From Perca fluviatilis (taxonomy: Eukaryota; Chordata; Actinopteri; Perciformes; Percidae): a stretch of DNA of 64,000 nucleotides. The DNA is taken from the NCBI RefSeq assembly GCF_010015445.1, contig NC_053116.1:6225980-6289979 (forward strand), given 5' to 3'. A program made the translations under genes and the position numbers. Shown here one piece after another: positions 48,735-58,870 of the stretch. The first letter of the stretch is position 1; each line of letters opens with the position of its first letter. The notes under the pieces were generated by a model. The model searched no databases, had not been told where the DNA came from, and was given only the letters and a program-made list of their open reading frames with translations.

Positions 48735-49389
48735 TTAAAGGTATTGTGTAGGATTTTCTTTTTCCAGGTGGAACATCAAAATAATTGGTCCTCCTAGTTG
48801 TCAATCAGTCTGGTGATATGTATACGTAAGGCCGTCGTACGTGCACGTCCCTAGGTAGTTTTCGCTTTCTGCGCATGAGCACTTTCAGGTGTATATGTGT
48901 GGTGAGCTACGGTTTCAGCCGTTCATGGAAGCTCGCCGTTCTCAAGACAAGAGTGTTTTTGGGAGACCATTTCACACGCTGGTGTGCGCTAAAAGCACAG
49001 GTTGGGCTTCCCACTGATGCCTCAGTCGCGAAGTTTCTACTCGACAGGTATATTTTGGCGTGCTATTTGGAGAAATCCTTTTAAAATCACTGCTACTAAA
49101 AGTTGATGTAGCTAAGCTATGATTAGCGATGCTAGCCCTGGCACAAGTCACGCACCGCGCACACACGGTAAACATCTCAATTTGTGAAAAAGTGCAAATC
49201 TTCTTTTGGAAAGTAGGCTTGTATGAGCCATGCCGACAGCAACTTGTAAACAGTGCACTCTCGTGCACACGTTTAATAGGCGTTCCCTCTCGGGAGCAGG
49301 CAGAGTGTTGCGCATGTGCATTTTTTCAAAAAGTACAGAGGGCGGTTCTTTTCTGAAATTCGGGAAAATCCCTTAATACCTTTTTTTAA
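48735..49389. repeat. TTAA-type MITE
   Basis: The left end TTAAAGGTATTGTGTAGGA (48735) and the right-end phrase AAAATCCCTTAATACCTTT (about 49365-49384) are inverted relatives, close to a TTAA near 49386. I recognise the left end as a common fish repeat. The true right boundary could lie further on. Confidence 0.5.
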
Positions 49390-49419
49390 ATACCTTTAAA
49401 ACTATTTTCATATAATAAG

Positions 49420-50564
49420 TAGGGCTGTCAAACGATTAGTTTTTTTAATCACGATTAATCGCATGTTTTATCACATGATTAAAATTCTATTATTTTGCAT
49501 TTCAGAACTGTTTTTAAGTCCATATTAACAATGGAAAGCAATTCTTACCAGTGTATCTTGATTGGGAATCAAATGAATGCAAAGGAAGTTACTTTATGAA
49601 CTTGACTTTAATATTTGTATTAGTTTATTATTTATTTATTTATTTCTGTGTTGTTTAATTCCGACAACGGCAGCTGCAAGTGAACGCACCGTCTGTGTTG
49701 TTTAATTCCGACAACGGCAGCTGCTGCGCTGCAGAGCAGACTGTTACGTACCGGTGTTGGAATCCTCTACATTGAAATACAGTCACACTTTACACTGTTT
49801 AACGTTAGGTGTCAGCATTTTAACCGTGTTTAATCCGGCTGCTAGCTAAAGGTAGGCTAACGTTACCTGCTGTCAGATGTAGTGTAAAATCAGGCACCGA
49901 AATGAGACACCGAAATTTCCGTTCTTATTCGGTCTTGTTACTACCGTTTAGGTCGGCACGTTTCGGTACCCAACCCTACTTACCAGAGTCAATATAGTGT
50001 GCAGTAACTTCTAAATAATTTTGATTACTCACTGACGTCCAGTGATGACCAGTTGATGAGATAGTGTTTGCACTTTGGTTTCAATAACAGGTCGGCAAAT
50101 AGCACTCTCCAAAATAGTGCTTTGCCTGAGCCCACTACCATCAATCTGAGTCACGTTAATTGTACTATGCTTAGCTCCTAGGTGGTAGCTCAAGCTTGAT
50201 GTGCTTCGGTGATATTTTAATTTGGCTTCACACAATGTGCATATGGCTTTCAACTTGTCTACGAGCCGTCCGGGAGTTTTGGTAAATAAAAAGCGCCATT
50301 CAGAATTGTGTTGCTGCTGCATTTCTCCATCATGCCTGCAGCCTGCAGCAGGAGGATGTGTTAGGAGGAAGTATGGCAGCTTGATGATAAGTAAAGATGC
50401 GGCAAAGGGTCAAAATAGTAGCCTGTTAGGAATGACGTGAAGCCGAGTGAAGTGAAAATAAATGAATAAATGGCGGCATGCGATTAATGCGATTAAAAAA
50501 AATTAACGCGTTATGCTCGGCCCTTAATCGCATCGCGATTAACGCGTTAATGCTGACAGCCCTA
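49420..50564. mobile_element. hAT transposon, deletion derivative with perfect 8-bp target duplication
   Basis: The termini TAGGGCTGTCA (49420) and TGACAGCCCTA (to 50564) are perfectly inverted. The flanking ATAATAAG is identical on both sides (49412-49419 and 50565-50572), the 8-bp duplication of hAT elements. Long ACGATTAAT/ATTAATCGC-type subterminal repeats follow. Only the beginning of a transposase gene is kept, on the minus strand. Confidence 0.92.
50029..50322 (-). pseudogene. hAT transposase N-terminus with BED zinc finger
   Basis: Minus-strand frame of 97 residues. It contains a BED-type finger: WRFLF, then CTLCEAKL (C-x2-C), then YHLGAKH (H-x4-H spacing within normal range), as found at the N-terminus of ZBED/hAT transposases. 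Autonomous transposases of this group have about 600 or more residues with an RNase H-like core and a C-terminal dimerisation domain, none of which remains. A DNA-binding fragment could in principle be made, but no evidence of expression is visible. Confidence 0.8.
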
Positions 50565-50572
50565 ATAATAAG

Positions 50573-51696
50573 AGATCGTATTCCAAACAAGCAGCCATTA
50601 TTTTTTTGAAAGCGCTCTCTGGAGGGGGCTGGTGCCACCCTGTGCCCCCCTTCTAGCCCCGCCCCTGTCTGAACTAAGGCATCAAAGTTAATTTTTTGAA
50701 CTTGAAAATAGTAGTGTGACAAAACATTCTCTATTCAAGAGCCACTAATTTTCTTCATTAAGAGCTTTTATATGTTTGGGAAACTATATTGTTTAAAGTT
50801 TTCTGTTAATATGAATTATTACTTTGAAAGCTTGCCAGAAGCAAGCAGGTTCATTAATTCAAAAGTACAAATTACTCTTTTGTGGGCATAAATCAGTTGG
50901 TGATTAATTTGCCATTCAAGTTGCATACTCCATGATACATATTTCAAAAGTTTAAATTGATGAATAAATCATTTCTACCTTGTATGGTTGTGTGGTTTTG
51001 CAACATCACCAGTTTATAGGTCCACATACTGTATGCAGAAACTAATTTGAATGAAAAGTTCTAATACTTTTGTGCATTATTCTATTCTTGAGATGACTGA
51101 GAGATGAATCCAGTTCAACACGATTATTTCCCCCTGTGACTGTTTGAGCGGAGCTCCATCATCATTTATAATTATTACACTTAATTTTCCACTGGGAATC
51201 CAGCCATTGAATTAACTGAGAAAGATTTAATTTGATTTTAATTCATATCTTGTTGTACATCTGAATGGGCCTTTGGAAACTGTGGATCAATACCTTTGTC
51301 AGATGAAAGTAATTGCACATCAGAAACTATAGACACCCTTAGATGGAGAAACTGTCTCTTCCTCTGTTGGCTCTTCTTTTTTTATTCTTTACATCTCACA
51401 GTTGTTCTCTTCTCATGTTTGATTCTGTTCCTACTCCGCTTCTTTCTACATACAAATTACATCACTGTCTTCCCCAGGACTATAAACTAGTGATGTTATG
51501 GTCTCTGCCGAGGCTTCAAAGAATGTGTCAAGACATCCCGGAAGTTTTCCGTGAAGCACGTCTCTAGGCTTGTATCGTTTTAGACAAATAACGTCATTGA
51601 TGACATCTGGAGCCTCGCTGTCCATCCATACCATGTGACTGTTTTTTTAAGTTTTTATTTTATTTATTTATTGTATGAGGAATACCTCTTGAGATG
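50573..51696. other. intergenic, no feature seen
   Basis: No supported exon or repeat beyond short GC-rich segments next to the hAT element. Confidence 0.45.
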
Positions 51697-51961
51697 TAAA
51701 TGGACTGTTTTTATATAGCGCTTTTCTAGTCTTAACGACTACTCAAAGCGCTTTAACATAGTACAGGAACCATTCACCATTCACACACATTCATACACTG
51801 GTGGCCGAGGCTGTCATACAAGGTGCCACCTGCTCATCAGATAAACACTCACACACATTTACACTCCGATGGAGCAGCATCGGTAGCAACTTGGGGTTCA
51901 GTGTCTTGCCCAAGGACACTTCGGCATGGAACTGCAGGGCCAGGGATCGAACCACCAACCT
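51697..51961 (-). mobile_element. tRNA-derived SINE, head-truncated
   Basis: Same family as 33809-34113. The tail AAGCGCTATATAAAAAC and the body are present, and the B-box-like GGTTCGATCCC lies near 51945. The copy stops before the A box, so it has lost its 5' end. Confidence 0.85.
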
Positions 51962-51994
51962 TGGGTAAAGTGTTAAGATTTTTCCAGAATTTCT

Positions 51995-52620
51995 TGGGAT
52001 TGTTATGGTCATTACATAGGGAACTTTTGAAGTAATTGGATTTAGCATTCTATGTTTTTTGTTGTGCATAAGTTATTTAGTACAGTATTTGTTTCCCAAT
52101 CTACAGGGTCCTTTGATGAACTGTGTTTATCCCATGCCTTAACCCTTTGCTTGAATAGTGCAAGTAATTCACCATTAATCCAGGGTAGATGTCTTCCTTT
52201 AACTCTTACTGATCTCCAAGGAGAATGTTTGTCAATAACTTTGAGTACCACAGTTTGAAAAAAATTTGTGTCAACAAAGGGGGTTAAATTAAGTCTGTCA
52301 CACTTTATATTCAATAGATCTTCAAAAAAAGTGTTCATCATTAAAAAATTCTTACTTTGATTATTTTAGGTGGTAGGCGTGGTAATCTGATTTTCCATAC
52401 GCAAGACATGATGGAATGATCACTAAAGCAAATCAGAGAGTACTCCAGAGTCACTAATCCTATCTGGGTGGATGACCAGGATCCAGTCTAATAAAGATTT
52501 TTATCAATTATCCATCAGAGTATGTTCGTTAATAAGCTGTGTTAATGTTGAGGCACTTCACAAAATGTCAATGTTAAAGAGGATCGGTCTAACCAGTCAC
52601 GATTAAAGTCAAGATACTTA
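51995..52620 (-). mobile_element. non-LTR retrotransposon fragment (endonuclease end and linker)
   Basis: On the minus strand, about 52450-52390 encodes SDHSIMSCVWKIRLPR, matching the SDH end of apurinic-type LINE endonucleases. The frame 52341-52042 continues with GRHLPWINGELLALFKQRVK and VLNNLCTTKN, the linker before reverse transcriptase. A stop and frameshift separate them, so the copy is dead. The clade (L2/CR1- or Rex1-like) is undetermined. Confidence 0.65.
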
Positions 52621-52739
52621 ACAGTCACTATTTAATGGGGGGAAAATGAAAAGATTGGGAAGAAGGAAGAGAGAAAAACATGATAGCCTAATAATAGTAA
52701 AATTAAATTAAAGCTGCATTGGAAAGGCCCCGAGGTTAC

Positions 52740-53100
52740 TGGTGGACGCCGCTCCTTGCGACCGTGCATTTGTGGCTTAAGCATATGAGGCAGGCAAATC
52801 ACCCAATAAAAGGGAATTCTATGCTGAGTTCAATGATACCTCACACAAGACTCTACCATAAATGGATCACCAGTTATGAAAGGGGGCGTGGCTTAAACAT
52901 AGGGGGCGGGCCAAACTATGACCAATGACAAACTCTGTACTTCAATGATACCTCACACAAGACTCTACATCAAACAGGTCATTAGTTATGAAAAGGGGCA
53001 TGTCTTACGCATAGGGGGTGGGTCAAACCATCACCAATCAAAAAAGGACTCTCTGCTGAGTTCAACGAAACCACAAGTAGACCACACATTCTAAGTTTCA
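52740..53100. repeat. diverged tandem repeat, about 110 bp unit
   Basis: TACCTCACACAAGACTCTAC occurs near 52838 and again near 52950, each followed by ATGAAA and GGGGGCGTGGCTTA-like sequence. A third, weaker copy follows. Confidence 0.7.
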
Positions 53101-53188
53101 TGTAAATTGAATGATGTTTGTCATATAAGGCGGATTTCCTGTTGTCAGCGGGGGGCACTATGACCAAAAGTCAATATTGGCCTGTATA

Positions 53189-54818
53189 CAGTGCCTTGCG
53201 AAAGTATTCGGCCCCCTTGAACGTTTCGACCTTTTGCCACATTTCAGGCCTCAAACATAAAGATATAAAACTGTAATTTTTTGTGAAGAATCAACAACAA
53301 GTGGGTCCCAATTATGAAGTGGAACGAAATTCATTGGCTATTTCAAACTTTTTTAACAAATAAAAAACTGAAAAAGTGGGCGTGCAAAATTATTCAGCCC
53401 CTTTACTTTCAGTGCAGCAAACTCTCTCCAGAAGTTCAGTGAGGATCTCTGAATGATCCAATGTTGACCTAAATGACTAATGATGATAAATAGAATCCAG
53501 CTGTGTGTAATCAAGTCTCCGTATAAATGCACCTGCTCTGTGATAGTCTCAGAGGTCCGTGTAAAGCGCAGAGAGCATCATGAAGAACAAGGAACACACC
53601 AGGCAGGTCCGAGATACTGTTGTGGAGAAGTTTAAAGCCGGATTTGGATACAAAAAGATTTCCCAAGCTTTAAACATCCCAAGGAGCACTGTGCAAGCGA
53701 TAATATTGAAATGGAAGGAGTATCAGACCACTACAAATCTACGAAGACCCGGCCGTCCCTCTAAACTTTCAGCTCATACAATGAGAAGACTGATCAGAGA
53801 TGCAGCCAAGAGGCCCATGATCACTCTGGATGAACTGCAGAGATCTACAGCTGAGGTGGGAGACTCTGTCCATAGGACAACAATCAGTCGTATACTGCAC
53901 AAATCTGGCCTTTATGGAAGAGTGGCAAGAAGAAAGCCATTTCTTAAAGATATCCATAAAAAGTGTCGTTTAAAGTTTGCCAAAAGCCACCTGGGAGACA
54001 CACCAAACATGTGGAAGAAGGTGCTCTGGTCAGATGAAACCAAAATCGAACTTTTTGGCAACAATGCAAAACGTTATGTTTGGCGTAAAAGCAACACAGC
54101 TCATCACCCTGAACACACCATCCCCACTGTCAAACATGGTGGTGGCAGCATCATGGTTTGGGCCTGCTTTTCTTCAGCAGGGACAGGGAAGATGGTTAAA
54201 ATTGATGGGAAGATGGATGGAACCAAATACAGGACCATTCTGGAAGAAAACCTGATGGAGTCTGCAAAAGACCTGAGACTGGGACGGAGATTTGTCTTCC
54301 AACAAGACAATGATCCAAAACATAAAGCAAAATCTACAATGGAATGGTTCACAAATAAACATATCCAGGTGTTAGAATGGCCAAGTCAAAGTCCAGACCT
54401 GAATCCAATCGAGAATCTGTGGAAAGAACTGAAAACTGCTGTTCACAAACGCTCTCCATCCAACCTCACTGAGCTCGAGCTGTTTTGCAAGGAGGAATGG
54501 GCAAAAATGTCAGTCTCTCGATGTGCAAAACTGATAGAGACATACCCCAAGCGACTTACAGCTGTAATCGCAGCAAAAGGTGGCGCTACAAAGTATTAAC
54601 TTAAGGGGGCTGAATAATTTTGCACGCCCAATATTTCAGTTTTTTATTTGTTTAAAAGGTTTGAAATATCCAATAAATTTCGTTCCACTTCATGATTGTG
54701 TCCCACTTGTTGTTGATTCTTAAAAAAAAATTACAGTTTTATATCTTTATGTTTGAGGCCTGAAATGTGGCAAAAGGTCGAAAAGTTCAAGGGGGCCGAA
54801 TACTTTCGCAAGGCACTG
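53189..54818 (+). mobile_element. complete Tc1-like (DD34E) transposon
   Basis: Runs from CAGTGCCTTGCG (53189) to CGCAAGGCACTG (54818), flanked by TA on both sides (53187-53188 and 54819-54820). Length 1630 bp, usual for Tc1 elements. The terminal inverted repeats are long (roughly 200 bp, for example GTATTCGGCCCCCTTGAACG near 53203 facing its complement near 54795). It contains an uninterrupted transposase gene. It sits inside an older dispersed repeat, and the second window copy is at 30514-32127. Confidence 0.95.
53580..54599 (+). CDS. Tc1-like transposase, intact reading frame
   Basis: A single uninterrupted exon of 339 residues, the normal length for Tc1 enzymes. The N-terminal paired-like region holds two helix-turn-helix parts (about residues 23-47 with ISQALNIPRSTVQAII, and 64-110 with TISRILHKSG). 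They are joined by the GRPSK hook (58-62), which binds the terminal repeats. The DDE core shows D152 (SDETKIE), D243 (QQDNDPKHK) and E278 (NPIENLW), with exactly 34 residues between the last two. The enzyme excises and reinserts the element at TA sites in the nucleus. ATG 53580 is the first in frame and fits family starts. All core residues are present, so activity is possible, though not shown. Confidence 0.95.
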   Translation: MKNKEHTRQVRDTVVEKFKAGFGYKKISQALNIPRSTVQAIILKWKEYQTTTNLRRPGRPSKLSAHTMRRLIRDAAKRPMITLDELQRSTAEVGDSVHRTTISRILHKSGLYGRVARRKPFLKDIHKKCRLKFAKSHLGDTPNMWKKVLWSDETKIELFGNNAKRYVWRKSNTAHHPEHTIPTVKHGGGSIMVWACFSSAGTGKMVKIDGKMDGTKYRTILEENLMESAKDLRLGRRFVFQQDNDPKHKAKSTMEWFTNKHIQVLEWPSQSPDLNPIENLWKELKTAVHKRSPSNLTELELFCKEEWAKMSVSRCAKLIETYPKRLTAVIAAKGGATKY

Positions 54819-55735
54819 TATGTCCTCAGGCCTGGAGTCTTGTTGATTGTGGGAAATTTCAAGCAGATATGACAATGTACACTGTAGTTACAGCCACTTT
54901 CTCGTTCATTGCTAAACAGTCAAATTGGCCACCACGCCACGCCCACACCGTTTAACTAAAAGTTTTTCTTTTAATAACTTTTCATTTTTAAGGTACAGAC
55001 CAAATTTGAAGTCCATCCGATGAAATCTCTAGGAGGAGTTCGTTAAAGTATAGCACCTGGAGGTCTACTTCCTGTTGCCACTAGGGGGCGCTATGACTTT
55101 GATCCAATATCGGCCTGTATATGTCATCAGGGTTGGACTCTTATGAATCCTGAAAAGTTTTGAGCCAATTGGACAATGTACACTCAAGTTACACCCACTT
55201 CCTGTTTCAATGGCGAAACGCATAAAATGGCCGCCCCGCCACGGCCATGCCCTATGACGAAAAGTTTTTCTTTTAATAACTTCATCTTCAACGTCTTAAG
55301 ATGGCACAGACCAAATTTCGATTGGATGAAATCTCTAGGAGGAGTTTGTTAAAGTACGACGTGGAAATGGCCAAAATCGTCAAATTTCGAACTTTCAATT
55401 AAAAATGGCGGACTTCCTGTTGGGTTTAGGGTATGGCTCCAATGAGCTTTTTTGTACGTCTTGACATGCTACATATGTGTACCAAATTCCGTTAGTATAC
55501 GTTAAACTAAAGTACTGCAGGGGCTCAATTTTAAAAACTTTGTAGGGGCGCTAGCGAGCCATTTTGTGCGCCTATTCCCGAAACCCTTAAAATACATAAA
55601 TTTTCACCAGACTTGATGCGATTTGAGTATGTTAAGCCCCTCAAAAAGGTGATTAATTTGCTGGATAAATAATAATAATAATAATTCCTTCAGTTTCAAT
55701 AGGGCCTTCGCCGCTGTAGGCGCTCGTGCCCTAAA

Positions 55736-56936
55736 TAACATAGGCCAGCATCATCATCATCAATCATTGTAACCCCATGTTGGGATATGATCAGAATCAT
55801 TTTAAGTAGAGAATACACACCATGTAAGGCAAACTCGTTACCGTACCATAATAGTCAGTAAGTCAGCAAGTTGTGTTTCTTAAAGCAAAAAAATAAGTAA
55901 ATAAGTGGAGAATAACAGACGAGGAAAATTAGATTTCACCGCCTAATCAGGCAAAATAAGAGAAGCTGCATTGGTTAGGCTACTCTCTAGAGCATTGCAA
56001 AGGCCTTCAGAAATTCGAACTAAGAATGCAACAATAACAATAGGCCTGACAATAAATCATATCAATCAAAGTCTGTAGGCTACCTTCAGTGGGCGAATGC
56101 AGACGGTCATACAATAGGCCCAGTTTACAGAAACATTTCGGCTTCTTTAGCGCATTTGAACCGGAACATCTTTCCAGCTGATTTGATCCTCAGTGTTGCT
56201 GGGAAGAGAAGAGAGTATTCCATATCAAGTTCACAAAGCTTTTTTTTTACGCTATCAAACTGCCGTCATTTATTCATTGTTGCAGTGGTATAGTCTGGGA
56301 AGATGTGGATCCTGTTGCCCTCGTATTTCAGCTTTTTTTTTCCTCCTGGCTGTGAAATTTCACCAGAATCTGCCTTGGTCCGGCTTTTTTCTTCATCGTT
56401 AAGTCTTTACTGGTGCAAAATAGTCAAAAAACGTCTCTGATACAGTGTATCACAGATCATATCGGTCACCTGTAATACGTCTGCCTGTTTTACATATTTT
56501 GACCAACAGGTGGTATTGTGAGCAAATGAAGCCTCGAGAAATAAGCCCTTTTGCGAACAAATTTGCATCCATCACTACCATTAACACTGCTGCTTTCACT
56601 GTAGCTTTACAGTCACTGATTTATGACTGGAATGAAAGGGAACACCAGTTAAAAGGCTTTACATAGAGAAAGCAGCAGGGCTTGTGGCATCGAGGAGCAG
56701 GTGTGAGAAGCACTTGTGATAAAGAAAAGGTCATTATAGAATTCAGAGGGTTTATCCTGTGGGGAGCATGAATATGCTCAGATTCCATGGAAATCTGCCA
56801 GTTAGGTTATTAGATATTTGGTTTGCAAAGATGACATTTCACCCTGATGGTGGAGCTAGAAGAAGGGTCAAGGGTTCACCAAAACGTTGAGGAGTTAGCC
56901 TCTGGGGATGATGAAATCTTAATTTACCACACCAGT
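55736..56936. other. intergenic, no feature seen
   Basis: No exon or named repeat. Confidence 0.45.
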
Positions 56937-57895
56937 CTTCATGAATCTCACTTCCCTTATTTGATATCTCCAATTTAAAACAGAAGTTGTGAATGCCGCC
57001 CTAAAGCGCTTATTCCTGCCAGGAGGAGCGAGGATCGAGGAGGGATCTCCGAGGAGCTATGAGCGAGGATACACGAGAGCATCCTTCCTGGAAGCCGTGC
57101 AGCTGAAAGCTAACTCAGCCCATACAGCTAACGAATTCAGGCGACGCACCAGTGGAAAGGACGTCTCATGTTGTCTCAACAAATTTCCTCGTTTCCTCTC
57201 TCCTCGCATAACTTCCTCTGTCTCTCCCATGCTTACTCGCTGGGAGGACTAAGATGCAAGGAAGGGAAGTAAGTGGAGGAACCGGTGATGCAATTTAAAG
57301 GGAGGTGAGATCCAGCCAATGTCTCTGAAGACTCCTGAACTTGCAGGCTCCCCCAGTCTCTAGCTGCATCTCATGTCACTTAAATTGCATCCCCGACTCC
57401 TCCACTTGCATGCCTTCCTCGCGTCTTAGTCCCTCCCACCAAGGAGGCAAAGGAGAGACGCAAGGAAATCATGGGAGGAGAGAGGCAATGAGCAAATGTG
57501 TTTTAGAGGGATCAGACGTCCTTTCCTCTGAAGCGTCACGTGAATTCGTCAGCTGTTTGGGCGGAGTTAGCAACTCCTTCAGCTGCACTCCTTCCGGGAA
57601 GGCTGCTCTCTGTATCCTCGCTCATGTCTCCTTGGTAATCCCTCCTCGATGCTCGCTCCTTGGTCCTTGGGGGAAGAAATAAGAGCTTTGAGAGGGCCTT
57701 CCCCGAGGAGGGACAGAACTACTTCTGGTTCAGCCGAGGACCGAGGAGCTATCAAATAAGGGTTATGAGATGCAGCCTAAGAAGCAAGGAAGGGCAGTAA
57801 GTGGAGGAACCAGGGATGCAATTTAAGGGAAGTGAGATCCTGCCAATGTCTTTGAAGACTTCTGAACTTGCAGGCTCCCCCAGTCTCTGTATCGC
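56937..57895. repeat. block of direct and inverted repeats
   Basis: A segment with GTAAGTGGAGGAACC, GATGCAATTTAA and CTGAACTTGCAGGCTCCCCC occurs at about 57255-57362 and again in the same orientation at about 57784-57892. The first part (57000-57130, GAGGATCGAGGAGGGATCTC) is inverted near 57560-57760 (GAGGGATTACCAAGGAG on the complement). Probably two partly overlapping copies of a mobile repeat; no coding region. Confidence 0.65.
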
Positions 57896-58180
57896 CTCCA
57901 GCCTCACAGGGGGTCAACCTGTTTAGTTGAGTAATTTGGTAATCCTCTCCGAGCTTCAAGAGCTGTATTGGGACTTCATCTACGGCTTATTCAAAGAAAC
58001 CACTTCTCTTGTCCCACATTAAAAGCTTTGCAAAGGTTGATCACATGGAGGTAATTGTATTTGTCACAGAGGTTAGCGCCAACTGCTATTATTTGCTACA
58101 ACTTTACTACAAAAACCTTTGTTCAGTGGATCAGTTTTAAACATTGCAGGTAGGAATGTTAAAGGAGGAACGGCCTCAAT

Positions 58181-58830
58181 GGTCCGTGTACGTTTTGAGA
58201 GTTCGTTTGAACCACGAAACAAAATAACGAGAAACCAGCAGTTTTTCGTTTGTCGCTTCAAACCAAAAACAAAGAAACGGTAAAAAAAGAGCCGTTCTTC
58301 CGTTTTTGGTTTCTGAATCCAAAAACGAAAAACGACTAAACCAAATTCAAATAACGGTCCGATTTTGGTTTTTTCAAATTCCTTTTTTCATTTCTCCGTT
58401 TGAATATCTACATTAAAAGAAAGACCGGTTGGCCAAGTGACCCGGAAGTAATAGTAAATATAGCCTATAAAAATAAAAGCCAAGCTTTTAGAATGGTCAT
58501 AATATGCAGCACTAACGTTATACCAGAATAACGTTAGAAGAAAAAAAATCTATCAGTAAGTAGGCTTATATTACGACGGAGCATTAGGGCCACATCAAAG
58601 GAAAAAAAAATGAGTTTTTTTATTTATTTTGCATTTCGAGAATAAAGACGAAATGTTGAGAATAAAGTCAACATGACGAGAATAAAGTGAAAATACTATT
58701 TTGAGAATAAAGTCGAAATGTCGAGAATAAAGTCAACATGACGAGAATAAAGTGGAAATACTTTTTTGAGAATAAAGTCAAAATGTCGAGAAAAACTTGA
58801 TATTTCAAGAATTCAGTCGGACTTTTGAGA
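58181..58830 (+). repeat. left inverted repeat of the IS3EU-like element
   Basis: Pairs with 62638-63036. It contains about 100 bp not found in the right arm (58200-58310) and tandem GAGAATAAAGT motifs (58637-58830), which give it a stuttering AT-rich structure. Confidence 0.85.
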
Positions 58831-58870
58831 ATAAACCAAACTACCAGCTTTACCTATTGTCTTCTACAAA

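Larger units (their letters stand above)
53110..55735. repeat. dispersed repeat of about 300-bp units, interrupted by Tc1
   Basis: Around the Tc1 insertion, diverged units share AAAGTTTTTCTTTTAATAAC (54958 and 55259), GACAATGTACACT and GGGGGCGCTATGAC. The unit interrupted by the Tc1 element matches the next one across the junction. The block ends near GCCTTCGCCGCTGTAGGCGC at 55705-55735, followed by CCCTAA. I recognise it as a frequent fish repeat but cannot name its class. Confidence 0.6.

Noticed and set aside
55660..55740. Helitron 3' end (hairpin followed by CCCTAA)
   Set aside because: The hairpin position and missing 5' TC start do not fit well. Insertion between A and T could not be shown.
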